This document shows, piece after piece, positions 1-9,018 of a stretch of DNA of 64,000 nucleotides. Position 1 is the stretch's first letter. Each line of letters begins with the position of its first letter. The translations under genes were made by a program, and so were the position numbers. Source of the DNA: Hygrophila difformis (Eukaryota > Streptophyta > Magnoliopsida > Lamiales > Acanthaceae); assembly GCA_030278955.1 (NCBI GenBank), contig JAOANR010000003.1, forward strand, positions 52,424,902-52,488,901, written 5' to 3'. The notes below the pieces were generated by a model that did not search any database, was not told the origin of the DNA, and worked only from the letters and a program-made list of their open reading frames with translations.

Positions 1-1227
1 TGTTCGGATTTCAGAAAATATGTAGATTGGGGTTTTTAGGTTCGATTTTAACGTTTCGTTTAAGATTCAATGTTTCGGATATCTTCAAACCACCCGTATT
101 GATATGTAAGTTATCAACTTACAGAGAGTGAGTTCCTTGAACGTTCTAAGGTTGATCGATTTGTCCAAAATCGCCACGAACGAATCTACGCAACACGTTC
201 TTCTTCTCCTTTGGCTACGAACGTGTTTGTAAGTAAAGATTCGTAAGTTAGAAGGTTGATTATGATCTTAAAGCAATAAGGAAGGTTGATTGACACCTTA
301 CCAACAATCCAATGTCTGCAAATCCTTGATCTTCACACCACCTTGGTAGGATTTGCTTGCCGGAATGTTCGCCGGAAGTTCGCCGGAAGGTGTTTGGCTT
401 AGAGAGAGTTTTTGGAGAGTTTGGAAGTGAATGATTGCTTAGAATGGCTGAGAATGGAGGTATGATTGAGTACATAACGTCCAAATGATGTTCCCTCCCG
501 TGATAGATCGGATTCCCAGCCATGGGGTCAAGGAATATGGCAAGAAAGTCGCCAAAACGCGACAATGGCTGTTGTCAGGACGTTGGCGCGGGGTTGGCGC
601 GCGAATCGGCCCAAGTCCGCGCCGGGTGCGCGCCACCCAAAACACGACAATCGTCGACGCGGCGATGGCGCGGGGTTGGCGCGCCTTTTGGCTAAACCCC
701 GCGCGGACAGCGCGCCACTCTCGCCTGGACTTCGGTCCGGGCGGGGTCGTGCGATCCGTCGTGCTTTTCCTCCTCTCTTTCGGACTTCTATCCTCTTACG
801 TTTTCGGGCTCGATTTTTCGGGTCATTCTCGGATCGTAAATTCTTATCTTAAATTTATCTCGGCTCAAATGAACTTCATGTTAAAATCTTAAATCCGTCG
901 GTCTCGGTTTCGTCGGCTTTCAATTCGTCGTCTTTTGATTCCCGTGTAATAACTTGTATCCTTACATTTCTTTCGGCTTCACGGGTTCTTGGAATTAAAA
1001 TTCTTTTCCTTTATGAATTTAATTCCAATTATTTTTACTCAATTCATGGAATGTCTTCGGGCTTCCTTTCCCTCTTTTATTCCATTTTGAATTTAAATCT
1101 ATCGGCGTTTTATTTCCGAGCAATAATTTATTGTGATAAATTATTTTCTTCTTCTCGGAAATATTTCAACATTGATCGGAATAAATTTTTATTCCCTTGG
1201 ATGTTGATAAAAATCTGGGGTGTTACA
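1..1227 (-). repeat. E1 3' LTR (partial)
   Basis: Equivalent to 7792-9018 of the 5' LTR at a constant offset of 7791. In minus orientation it begins TGTAACACCCC at 1227, directly after a polypurine tract at 1228-1243. About 2.17 kb of this LTR should lie left of the window. Short open frames here recur in the other LTR and are not genes. Confidence 0.93.
581..716. repeat. GC-rich GCGCGCC cluster in E1 LTR
   Basis: A CpG-rich island of repeated GGCGCG/GCGCGCC words in otherwise AT-rich DNA; the second copy is at 8372-8507. It lies beside the block reading GGCGACTTTC on the minus strand, which E3 and E4 share. The equivalent spot in E4 carries a different array (28061-28115), so this is an interchangeable module. 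Role unknown; a promoter-proximal or methylation-prone island is possible. Confidence 0.6.
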
Positions 1228-1266
1228 CTCTCCCCCCCTTAAGAATCAACTTCGTCCTCGAAGTTG
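1228..1266 (-). other. E1 inner polypurine tract with upstream hairpin
   Basis: The minus strand reads CTTAAGGGGGGG then AGAG immediately before the LTR tip at 1227, the plus-strand primer site. Seven bases before the purine run (minus orientation) is a perfect 8-bp hairpin: stem CAACTTCG/CGAAGTTG with loop AGGA, at 1247-1266 on the plus numbering. Confidence 0.85.
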
Positions 1267-1364
1267 TGCTTCGGCTTTTCTCGCGTGAAGAGTTATGGTC
1301 CTATTTGTTTACTATTGCGATATTGTGTTATTGAATTATTGTTCGATTGTTGATCGTCGTTTGT

Positions 1365-1452
1365 TGTTTGATTATTGTTTGATTATTGTTTGATTATTGT
1401 TTGATTATTGTTTGATTATTGTTTGATTATTGTTTGATTATTGTTTGATTTT
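1365..1452. repeat. 11-bp tandem repeat TGTTTGATTAT
   Basis: About eight head-to-tail 11-bp units. The same motif, reverse-complemented and in about three units, lies in the first part of the E3 LTR near 16684-16720. So this E1 internal stretch (1244-1564) corresponds to what is LTR sequence in E3. Confidence 0.85.
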
Positions 1453-1560
1453 TGTTTGACTGAACCCAGAATTGAAATTTCCAAGTTGCCTACGTACCCT
1501 GTGAAGGGATCAAGTCATTACGTAGTTCAAAATAGTTTGAATTTGGTTTTCCTCGGGTGT

Positions 1561-1605
1561 TACATCCTCCCCCCCTTAAGAATACAGTTATGTTCCCATA
1601 ACTGT
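1561..1605 (-). other. E1 outer polypurine tract, LTR-start-like junction and hairpin
   Basis: A second PPT (1565-1580) is followed in minus orientation by TGTAACACCC at 1564, which looks like an LTR start but lies 337 bp inside the actual boundary. A 9-bp perfect hairpin, stem ACAGTTATG/CATAACTGT with loop GGAA (minus strand), occupies 1584-1605. The equivalent tract is the real LTR boundary in E3. Confidence 0.75.
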
Positions 1606-1609
1606 GGTC

Positions 1610-2090
1610 CGGTCGTTTTGGAAGAGGGTAGGGTAACGTTGTCGCATGTTGGCTTCCAATTCCTAGGTTGTCGTCTCCATTTCGTGGTTAGACCACAAGA
1701 CCTTGACCAACCTTACAGTTTGTTCCTTGTTACTCTCTCCTTAACATCGAGTAATTGTACCGGAATTTTCTCATAGCTCAAGTCATCATCCAATTTAATT
1801 CCTTCCGGTTGGAATACATGGGTCGGATCGTGCACATACTTCTTCAATTGTGATACGTGGAACACATTGTGAACTCTAGCCAATTGTGGCGGTAAGACTA
1901 GACGATATGCTAGATTCCCGACTTTTACTAGAATTTCATAAGGTCCTATATTCCGTGGACTTAGCTTTCCTTGTTTGCCAAAATGCATCACCCCCTTCAT
2001 CGGTGATATCTTTAACATGACCTTATCTACGACTTGAAATTCTATGTCTTGCCGTTTCACACGCTTGGGTGCACACGTATTTTGTAGAGC
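1610..2090 (-). pseudogene. Chromovirus pol 3' remnant: integrase C-terminal domain plus chromodomain
   Basis: Ty3/gypsy integrases end in a GPY/F-type domain followed, in chromoviruses, by a chromodomain thought to steer integration to marked chromatin. Here the minus strand from about 2060 to 1713 reads a 115-residue open frame with the family phrases FGKQGKLSPRNIGPYEIL, AYRLVLPPQL and VHNVFHVSQLKKYV. A frame change near 1713 and an in-frame TAG follow, after which chromodomain-like sequence with VKVLW continues to about 1610. The upstream catalytic core, RNase H, RT and protease are absent; the remnant ends near a T-rich low-complexity tract at 2101. It is a non-functional relic that places E1 among chromoviruses (Tekay/Del-like is an inference). 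Confidence 0.85.
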
Positions 2091-2100
2091 AGAGGAGGAG

Positions 2101-2157
2101 TAAATAAATTATTTTTATTTTTATTTTTATTTTTTTTTTTATTATTTATTTTTTTTT

Positions 2158-2212
<55 letters not shown>
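2101..2212. repeat. T-rich / (TA)n low-complexity tract
   Basis: Runs of T interrupted by A, a (TA)n block near 2160-2180, then about 30 T. It separates the pol relic from the antisense gene and may mark the join where pol was lost. Confidence 0.9.
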
Positions 2213-2416
2213 TTTTGGCCCGCGCGGGGTCCGCGCGGGTTTTGTGGGATTAGCGCGCGAGGTCCGCGCGGCGCTCCCAGGGTCAGTAAATAGGGGTCGC
2301 GCGGGGCGCGGGCCATTTGCTCCCTTTTCCCTTCCGAAATTCTTCCCAACTTCCTCTCAAATTCGTCCCCTCGTGCTCGTATTCTCCTAGTTCCGACTTC
2401 GATTTCTCTTTGTAAG
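2213..2416 (+). promoter_or_regulatory. Candidate promoter/5' UTR exon of the antisense gene
   Basis: GC-rich sequence with CGCGCGG words (2219-2310) followed by a pyrimidine-rich leader ending in AAG before GTATGT at 2417. That is the layout of a plant promoter plus untranslated first exon. No clear TATA box is seen. Inference only. Confidence 0.4.
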
Positions 2417-3017
2417 GTATGTATCTTCTATTTTCACTTGTCAATTTCTAGTTTTATGCCTTGATTTGTTAGAATTTGGTTGAATTGTGGAATTAGGGTT
2501 TTGGCATGTAATTTGGGGTTTTGACATTTTCGGCTTAATTCTCGCGAATTAATGGTTGTATGTAGTACTTTGGTGCCATTTCTATTGTTTAGGAAATATG
2601 GGTATGTATATTTGTGCATAAGTTGTGGAATTTCTTGCTAGAACTTGGATTTTTAGGGGAACTATGAAATTTTCGATTTTGTTGGTGTTATTTGTTGACA
2701 CTAGTGATTATGATTTGTTGTTCAAGCTATTGTTTGGTTTTGTGGTTAATTGTCATGTGTTCACAACATATTTTTGAACTTTATATATTGCGCACACAAG
2801 GTGTTCGACAGAATGCCACAATGGGTTTTTTTTTTGAATTTGTTTGGGCACATTACTTGGTTTGATTCTCTCCCAATATGTATTGGCAAACTATTGGGTC
2901 TAAATTCCTCCTAGTTTTTCCCCGTTGGAACTTTAAATTTATGATGTCTTTATGTATTTTTGCTTGTGAATTGATGTGTTGAAAATTAGTCTTACCCTTG
3001 ATTTTGGGTGTTCGCAG
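2417..3017 (+). other. Putative 5' UTR intron of the antisense gene
   Basis: Donor AAG|GTATGT at 2417 and acceptor TTCGCAG at 3011-3017 bound 601 bases of T-rich, AT-rich sequence with no long plus-strand ORF. The acceptor lies one base before an ATG (3019) in frame with the long ORF. Splicing is inferred from sequence alone. Confidence 0.5.
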
Positions 3018-3018
3018 G

Positions 3019-4404
3019 ATGTTTCTTTTTCTGTGGTTTATCTTGGCGTTCCTTATGGTCCTTCCGGGGGCCAAGAGACGGGCTTCTCGACTTGATACTG
3101 CTGGCCCTAGTACTGCCGCTCCGGGGATGCCGGATGATGATGATAGCGGCGGCGATGACGACAGTGAGTCCGAGGAGGACGAGGAGCGAGAGCCGAGGCT
3201 CAGGGGTCTTCCTCACGAGGTACGTCCTCGCCGGCATGATCGGTTCCGTTTCCATACGATGGCCTCTCAGGACTTCTATTTCGACGAGCTTCGTCGGAAG
3301 AGGGCTTACGTTCCCGAGCGAGGCTTGTATCCTGATCATATGGGCGATGACCGGATCAGTGCCGTGTTGGGGCATCTCCAGTGGACCGGTCTTGCACATC
3401 CTCCCGAGGGCGTTGCCTCCGGCTATCTAGCCATGGAGGTTATCGCCAACATCAGTGGTCTTGGGGTAGACGACGACCTCTCTCGAGTCTGGGTTCGTGG
3501 TCGCTACTTAGACTTCAGTGCTCGGGCGATTAACACCTATTTCGGCCTTCCAGATGATGGCGCGTTCCGACCGCAGCCAGAGGGTCGGGTTTATGCCCCT
3601 GCCTGGGGTGTCTTGTGTACCGAGGTACCCCCGCGGACTGGGGAACCCCACGAGTTGCGACTGACCTCTTTGGATGCCCATTGGCGTGTACTTGCCCAGC
3701 TTTGGTTAGGACGCATCCGGCCGATCACCCGTAGTCATATCGTCATAGATCACGTCTTCGAGACTATCTGCTTTATCGCGCGGGGTGGCCGGGTAAATGT
3801 GGGCGCTTGCATTGCGGACAACCTGAGGGGTTTACGACGGGGGCGAGGGAGTAGGGTGATTACTCATGCACACCTCATTTGTGGCTTGTGCGCTGCCCAG
3901 GGGATCCGCACGTCTCCCGAGACGGACCCCTATCCCTTAGCTCCAGGTGAGCACTACCGTGTTCCGTCTTATGCCGCCCGGCGCAGCACCTTGCGTCGTG
4001 GAGCGCCTCGGGCTATACTGCACCCGCATCCTGAGGATGGTGGTTTGATCTTAGTTGTTCCTCCTGAGCGACCACTTCCTCCTCCTGTGGTTCCACAGCA
4101 GGGTGTGGTTCCACCGCGGGGTCAGGACATGACGCAGCTGCTCCAGATGATGCAGGAGATGCGCATCGGTATGGATGCCGGGTTTGCAGCTGGGCAGGCT
4201 CGCTACGATGCTTTGGATGTTAGGATGGATCACTATCAGGATCGTTTTGACGCCCTAGATGCTAGGATGGATCTGTATCAGGATCGTATGGACACGCTTA
4301 CTGTGAGACAGGCGGAGCAGCAGGCCACCTTGACGGACATGTACGCCTACATGCGTCAGATGGATGACTACATGCGTCGCCGGTTTCCTCCTCCTGATCA
4401 GTGA
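3019..4404 (+). CDS. Antisense-encoded 'putative plant transposon protein'-like ORF
   Basis: A 461-codon ORF on the strand opposite to E1; an in-frame ATG at 2998 would add seven residues, but 3019 follows the predicted acceptor. Residues 1-18 are strongly hydrophobic (MFLFLWFILAFLMVLPGA), like a signal or anchor segment. Residues about 38-58 are acidic (DDDDSGGDDDSESEEDEERE). Residues about 85-295 carry the phrases RGRYLDFSARAINTYFGLPD, ITRSHIVIDHVFETICF and AHLICGLCAAQGI, which resemble the 'putative plant transposon protein' domain (Pfam Transposase_32-like). Residues 370-455 are Gln/Met-rich repeats (ALDARMDLYQDRMDTL) likely to form a coiled coil. No catalytic triad is recognisable and the function is unknown. 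Extra antisense ORFs are known from plant Ty3/gypsy elements. The frame is intact inside an element that has lost pol, which suggests recent selection or recent amplification. Confidence 0.75.
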   Translation: MFLFLWFILAFLMVLPGAKRRASRLDTAGPSTAAPGMPDDDDSGGDDDSESEEDEEREPRLRGLPHEVRPRRHDRFRFHTMASQDFYFDELRRKRAYVPERGLYPDHMGDDRISAVLGHLQWTGLAHPPEGVASGYLAMEVIANISGLGVDDDLSRVWVRGRYLDFSARAINTYFGLPDDGAFRPQPEGRVYAPAWGVLCTEVPPRTGEPHELRLTSLDAHWRVLAQLWLGRIRPITRSHIVIDHVFETICFIARGGRVNVGACIADNLRGLRRGRGSRVITHAHLICGLCAAQGIRTSPETDPYPLAPGEHYRVPSYAARRSTLRRGAPRAILHPHPEDGGLILVVPPERPLPPPVVPQQGVVPPRGQDMTQLLQMMQEMRIGMDAGFAAGQARYDALDVRMDHYQDRFDALDARMDLYQDRMDTLTVRQAEQQATLTDMYAYMRQMDDYMRRRFPPPDQ

Positions 4405-4710
4405 CTTTATGTATCTCGTTTATGTTTTATCTAGACTCGTGTTAGTAGCGGTTGTTTTAGTACTTCCTATTTGCGTTTTCAGTTAGACTTGGTGTGGTAT
4501 TTCTTTTAGAATGTTGTACTGTGACGTTGTTCTGATTCTGTGCATATCTCTGTTTGCACTGCATAGTTGATGCATCGTGTGTTTTTATGTTTTTTTTATA
4601 ATTTCGGATTTAAATTTATCTGAATAGATAAATCTTGCATTTTTATTTCCTTAAAAGGAATTTCTAGTACAAGTGATAGGATATACCAAAATAGGTTCCT
4701 CCTATCGTTT
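4405..4710. other. Convergent intergenic gap in E1
   Basis: AT-rich sequence between the two convergent E1 ORFs, presumably holding both 3' UTRs. No further feature seen. Confidence 0.5.
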
Positions 4711-5037
4711 CTAGGCGTCCTCCGGCACAGTGGTAGGATCCTCTTCCGGATCTTCCTCCACTGGACTTGACGGTAGTAGGTCATCGAAAATGCGGTTCAA
4801 GTCATCCCCATGAGCATCAACAAGCTCCTTCAAACATAGATTTTGTGTAGTAAGGGTTTGGATTTGGTCTTCGAGCTGGTTTATGCGGTGGTGGTCCGCC
4901 TCTCTTAAGTTTCCCATATGGTGCAGATTTGCTTCCAATTGGGCTATACGATGTTCCATTTGTTGTATGGTTTGTTGGGTATCAAAGTGAGCGTTCATCA
5001 TTTTGATCATTAAGTTCATCATGTCTTGGTTAGCCAT
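4711..5037 (-). CDS. Small coiled-coil ORF in the gag position of E1
   Basis: A 108-codon ORF starting about 0.58 kb after the 5' LTR, where E3 starts gag. The first half is Met/Gln/His-rich (MANQDMMNLMIKMMNAHFD, then QQTIQQMEHRIAQLEANL) with heptad spacing over about residues 15-80. The C-terminus is acidic and Pro-rich (PVEEDPEEDPTTVPEDA). There is no retrotransposon_gag domain and no zinc knuckle. It could be a gag replacement, an accessory nucleic-acid or multimerisation factor, or a remnant. Its stop codon is about 300 bp from the 3' end of the antisense ORF, so the two are convergent. I do not recognise the family. Confidence 0.5.
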   Translation of the reverse strand: MANQDMMNLMIKMMNAHFDTQQTIQQMEHRIAQLEANLHHMGNLREADHHRINQLEDQIQTLTTQNLCLKELVDAHGDDLNRIFDDLLPSSPVEEDPEEDPTTVPEDA

Positions 5038-5217
5038 CTAGCGCAAGGAAGAGATCTAGGTTACAACATAACGCTTCTAGGTTCTCTAAGGTATAGAAAT
5101 GCAATATGCACATGCAGTGATGATCCCCCCTGAAAAAAATTTTATGCATATATTTATTTATCCATGGGTTTTAAAAGTAAATTTATTCCATGGATATGTT
5201 AAAATAGGGATAAAAGG

Positions 5218-5345
5218 TTTGGGCCGCTATATTGGGCCGAAAGAAATAATGTATTTGGGCTTTAAATGAAAACAAGGCTATTGGGCCAAGATAATTTCTT
5301 GGGCCTCTAAAAAAAAATTTTTGGGCTAAAATTTGGGCTTTAACT
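5218..5345 (-). promoter_or_regulatory. GCCCA (site II / Up1-like) motif cluster in E1 leader
   Basis: Seven TTGGGCC/TTGGGCT words (minus strand GGCCCAA/AGCCCAA) in about 125 bp of the 5' leader. GCCCA motifs are established plant promoter elements of growth-related genes. The same cluster recurs in E3 (20284-20412) and twice in E4. Confidence 0.55.
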
Positions 5346-5461
5346 TCAAAATAATAATTGGGTTCTTTAAAATATATTACTAGTTTAGAAATGATAACTT
5401 TTAAAAATAATAATACTTGAAAATAATAGTTTAAAAAATATTCCGAACTCTTAAAATAGTA

Positions 5462-5619
5462 GTTTTAAAATAGTCTGGTCTCTGATACCTCTCTTGGTAT
5501 CAGATATTTTCTTTAAAATAAATAGATTTAAAATAGTCTGGGCTCTGATACCATTCTTGGTATCAGATATTTTCTTTAAAATAAATAGATTTAAAATAGT
5601 CTGGGCTCTGATACCATTC
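5462..5619 (-). other. Tandemly repeated primer binding site of E1
   Basis: The minus strand carries TGGTATCAGAGC (complement of initiator tRNA-Met 3' end) at 5605-5616, three bases from the LTR. A perfect second copy lies at 5542-5553 and a degenerate third at 5479-5489, each offset by 63 bp inside a tandem repeat that also contains inverted TGGTATCAGA words. Confidence 0.85.
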
Positions 5620-5990
5620 TGTAACACCCCGGATTTGATAACCCAGGCCGGGATGCCACCGCCACACCTCCTTAGCAAGACACGGTTTCTCCGAGCTCAC
5701 TAAAGAGATGTAAGGCTATGGTTTTTCAGGATTTAAAATATTCAAATAGCCCATTCATAGATAATCTAAAAATACTGCATCAGAGTTGCAGCGAGAATAT
5801 ATAAAATAGCAGCGGAAGTAAAGTATATGCAGCGGAATTTGAAATATAGGGCCGACATGGCCAAACCACGGGTTAAACAGACCCGTTCATGCAAGTCATA
5901 TAAAATAAATAATTAAGTGTCCAAATGATCCCCCAATGAATGATCATGCTTCGTACTCTGTAACAGAAAAAAAATGAACAACGGGTTTTA

Positions 5991-6010
5991 TCAGTATTAT
6001 AAAATACTGA
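5991..6010 (-). other. TCAG...CTGA hairpin of E1 LTR
   Basis: Perfect 8-bp inverted repeat TCAGTATT/AATACTGA with 4-nt loop, 33 nt before the acceptor-like AG. It is the E1 member of a hairpin found in every LTR of the window. Confidence 0.8.
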
Positions 6011-6275
6011 GTAAGTTAATCCTTACATGACAATAAAGGGGTTAGATTTTTAGTAATTAAGATAAAACTCTTTGCCATGCATAAAAACATTTTATTTTAA
6101 AAATGCGAAGATAATGCATAATTTAAAGACGCAATTAATTTCATAATTTAAAACTTAAGCATGGGCAATTATTTAAGACATGATTTAAAAATATGATTAA
6201 TGCCGTAAGTAATAAAATTTTGAGCTTTAAAAATATTTCACCGATACGCCACCATCAAAACGATATTTAAATTTA

Positions 6276-6866
6276 GCCGGCAATCCGGCGGCCGCAGCCA
6301 GTTTCGTAAAATCTCAGCCTTTTAATTTATTTCCCGTTACTCCATCATCTCAACAATATATAGCCGGTGATCCGGCGGCCTCAGCCAATTTCATAAGTAT
6401 CATATCATCTAGCCGGTGATCCGGCGGCCGCAGCCGATACGCCATACCCAGTACCACTCCGTCGAGCCTCGAGTAACCCATACGGATACACTCGAGAGGG
6501 TAGGCAGTTGGTCTCTTGTGACCAAATATGCCATATCCAGTACCGCTCCGTCGAGCCTCGAGTAACCCATACGGATACACTCGAGAGGATAGGCCAAAAT
6601 AATAACGGCAGATATCAATAGTAACAGTTAGCCGGTGATCCGGCGGCCTCAGCCAATTTCATAAGTAACATCTCATCTAGCCGGTGATCCGGCGGCCGCA
6701 GCCTATACGCCATACCCAGTACCACTCCGTCGAGCCTCGAGTAACCCATACGGATACACTCGAGAGGGTAGGCAGTTGGTCTCTTGTGACCAAATAGGCC
6801 ATATCCAGTACCACTCCGTCGAGCCTCGGGTAACCCATACGGATACACCCGAGAGGATAGGCACAA
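6276..6866. repeat. Tandem GCCGG/CTCGAG array in E1 LTR
   Basis: Five copies of a TAGCCGGTGATCCGGC motif (itself a small palindrome, first copy degenerate) alternate with four copies of an approximately 65-bp block holding CTCGAG/CTCGAG palindromic arms. It appears as a larger repeat of about 250 bp. Open frames through it are repeat artefacts. E3 keeps three GCCGG units. Confidence 0.8.
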
Positions 6867-7133
6867 TATAATTTGCCGTGTTGTTGATTTTTCGCGCGTG
6901 ATAGTCATAGCCGTTTTGGCACAAATTGCACAATTAGAAGGGCACCCTGCAGAGCACTCACCCCCTAAATTTTATGTAACCGATATCGTTTCAACTTTAG
7001 TATAACGGGATTTTCAAAAATATAGCTTTATCGTATCACAGGATTTCGATCGTTGTTTAAAAGATTTCAAAAATCGATCGATGACACAGTTTACGCCTTT
7101 TCAGTTTAAAAATCCATTTCTTAGGCGATTGAT

Positions 7134-7720
7134 CTGAAATTTTCACAGTAGCTCAAAAACATCTCAATGAACAACTTTCATGTTTTGAGTTTTTAGTAAA
7201 AACGATGGGAAGCTTGTCAAAAATCGAGTTTTCTACTCAAATAGTATGCTGTCAGGATTCAGGTTTGACACATCTCAAAGATTTGACTTTTTAACATATC
7301 AAATGAGCTTCAAAAATTCTGAAATTTTATATGCACATACTAGACATGATTATATGCAACTTTTGTTTAGAACTCAAAGATTGGATCGGACTAGAAATGA
7401 TAGAAATAAGCTCATCAAGTTCGGGTAAGAAATCTGTGAACTTTTGAGAGTTCTTTAAAACGCAGAATATGTCCGATTTGATTTGGGGTATCAAAACTTG
7501 ATGAAAAAATTCTGAAATTTTTCAGAGGTATTCAAGACTCATAGATCTATAACTTTTGTTTAGATCATGAAGATTGGTTCGGACTAAAAATGATAGAAAT
7601 ATGCTCATCAAGTTCGGCTAAGAAATCTGTAAATTTTTGGAAAGCCTTAAAACGCAGAATATGTCCGACTTGATTTGAGGTACCAAGACTTGATGAAAAA
7701 ATTCTGAAATTTTTACACAA
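7134..7720 (-). repeat. Degenerate ~190-bp tandem array in E1 LTR
   Basis: The phrase TTCAGAATTTTT-like (plus strand CTGAAATTTT) recurs at 7134, 7319, 7512 and 7704, spacings 185, 193 and 192. Each unit also has an ACTTTTGTTT/ACAACTTTCATG-type segment. Same period in E3 and E4. Confidence 0.7.
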
Positions 7721-9018
7721 TATAGCTTATGATCTTAGGATCAAAATCTTAGTTTTGAGTTTTCAGGTTTGAACGCTCGAAGTAAGAGTTTTGTTCGGAT
7801 TTCAGAAAATATGTAGATTGGGGTTTTTAGGTTCGATTTTAACGTTTCGTTTAAGATTCAATGTTTCGGATATCTTCAAACCACCCGTATTGATATGTAA
7901 GTTATCAACTTACAGAGAGTGAGTTCCTTGAACGTTCTAAGGTTGATCGATTTGTCCAAAATCGCCACGAACGAATCTACGCAACACGTTCTTCTTCTCC
8001 TTTGGCTACGAACGTGTTTGTAAGTAAAGATTCGTAAGTTAGAAGGTTGATTATGATCTTAAAGCAATAAGGAAGGTTGATTGACACCTTACCAACAATC
8101 CAATGTCTGCAAATCCTTGATCTTCACACCACCTTGGTAGGATTTGCTTGCCGGAATGTTCGCCGGAAGTTCGCCGGAAGGTGTTTGGCTTAGAGAGAGT
8201 TTTTGGAGAGTTTGGAAGTGAATGATTGCTTAGAATGGCTGAGAATGGAGGTATGATTGAGTACATAACGTCCAAATGATGTTCCCTCCCGTGATAGATC
8301 GGATTCCCAGCCATGGGGTCAAGGAATATGGCAAGAAAGTCGCCAAAACGCGACAATGGCTGTTGTCAGGACGTTGGCGCGGGGTTGGCGCGCGAATCGG
8401 CCCAAGTCCGCGCCGGGTGCGCGCCACCCAAAACACGACAATCGTCGACGCGGCGATGGCGCGGGGTTGGCGCGCCTTTTGGCTAAACCCCGCGCGGACA
8501 GCGCGCCACTCTCGCCTGGACTTCGGTCCGGGCGGGGTCGTGCGATCCGTCGTGCTTTTCCTCCTCTCTTTCGGACTTCTATCCTCTTACGTTTTCGGGC
8601 TCGATTTTTCGGGTCATTCTCGGATCGTAAATTCTTATCTTAAATTTATCTCGGCTCAAATGAACTTCATGTTAAAATCTTAAATCCGTCGGTCTCGGTT
8701 TCGTCGGCTTTCAATTCGTCGTCTTTTGATTCCCGTGTAATAACTTGTATCCTTACATTTCTTTCGGCTTCACGGGTTCTTGGAATTAAAATTCTTTTCC
8801 TTTATGAATTTAATTCCAATTATTTTTACTCAATTCATGGAATGTCTTCGGGCTTCCTTTCCCTCTTTTATTCCATTTTGAATTTAAATCTATCGGCGTT
8901 TTATTTCCGAGCAATAATTTATTGTGATAAATTATTTTCTTCTTCTCGGAAATATTTCAACATTGATCGGAATAAATTTTTATTCCCTTGGATGTTGATA
9001 AAAATCTGGGGTGTTACA

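Larger units (their letters stand above)
5958..7913 (-). other. Putative LTR leader intron of E1
   Basis: Donor CTGTAAGTT and acceptor TTCTGTTACAG (minus strand) are 1956 bases apart. Homologous pairs occur at equivalent places in E3 and E4. Unproven. Confidence 0.4.
1..9018 (-). mobile_element. E1: chromovirus-derived LTR retrotransposon with antisense gene, 3' end off window
   Basis: The first 1227 bases are repeated at 7792-9018, and I saw no difference between the two on reading. In element orientation (minus) the order is: 5' LTR 9018-5620, PBS complementary to initiator tRNA-Met, a leader rich in GCCCA motifs, a 108-codon coiled-coil ORF, an antisense gene of 461 codons, a decayed integrase C-terminus with chromodomain, two polypurine tracts, then the 3' LTR from 1227 leftwards beyond the window. 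No gag, protease, reverse transcriptase or RNase H is present, so it cannot move by itself. The right tip interrupts the LTR of E2. Its TSD cannot be checked because the left end is missing. LTR identity over 1.2 kb implies a recent insertion. Confidence 0.9.
5620..9018 (-). repeat. E1 5' LTR (3399 bp, complete)
   Basis: Tips are TGTAACACCCC and GGGGTGTTACA in both orientations. It contains the GC-rich cluster 8372-8507, a donor-like CTGTAAGTT (minus, GT at 7913), a degenerate 190-bp array, a tandem GCCGG/CTCGAG array, a TCAG...CTGA hairpin at 5991-6010 and an acceptor-like TTACAG (minus, AG ending at 5958). No protein gene is credible here. Confidence 0.93.

Noticed and set aside
260..892. 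Open frames of 68-135 codons in the E1 LTR, repeated at 8051-8683
   Set aside because: They lie in both LTRs, cross the GC cluster, and have no domain or start context; chance frames.
1441..1776. 111-codon plus-strand frame in E1
   Set aside because: Antisense to the PPT and pol relic; crosses the 11-bp repeat and LTR junction.
5620..9018. E1 inserted with a verified TSD
   Set aside because: Only the right junction is in the window; the left flank is needed.
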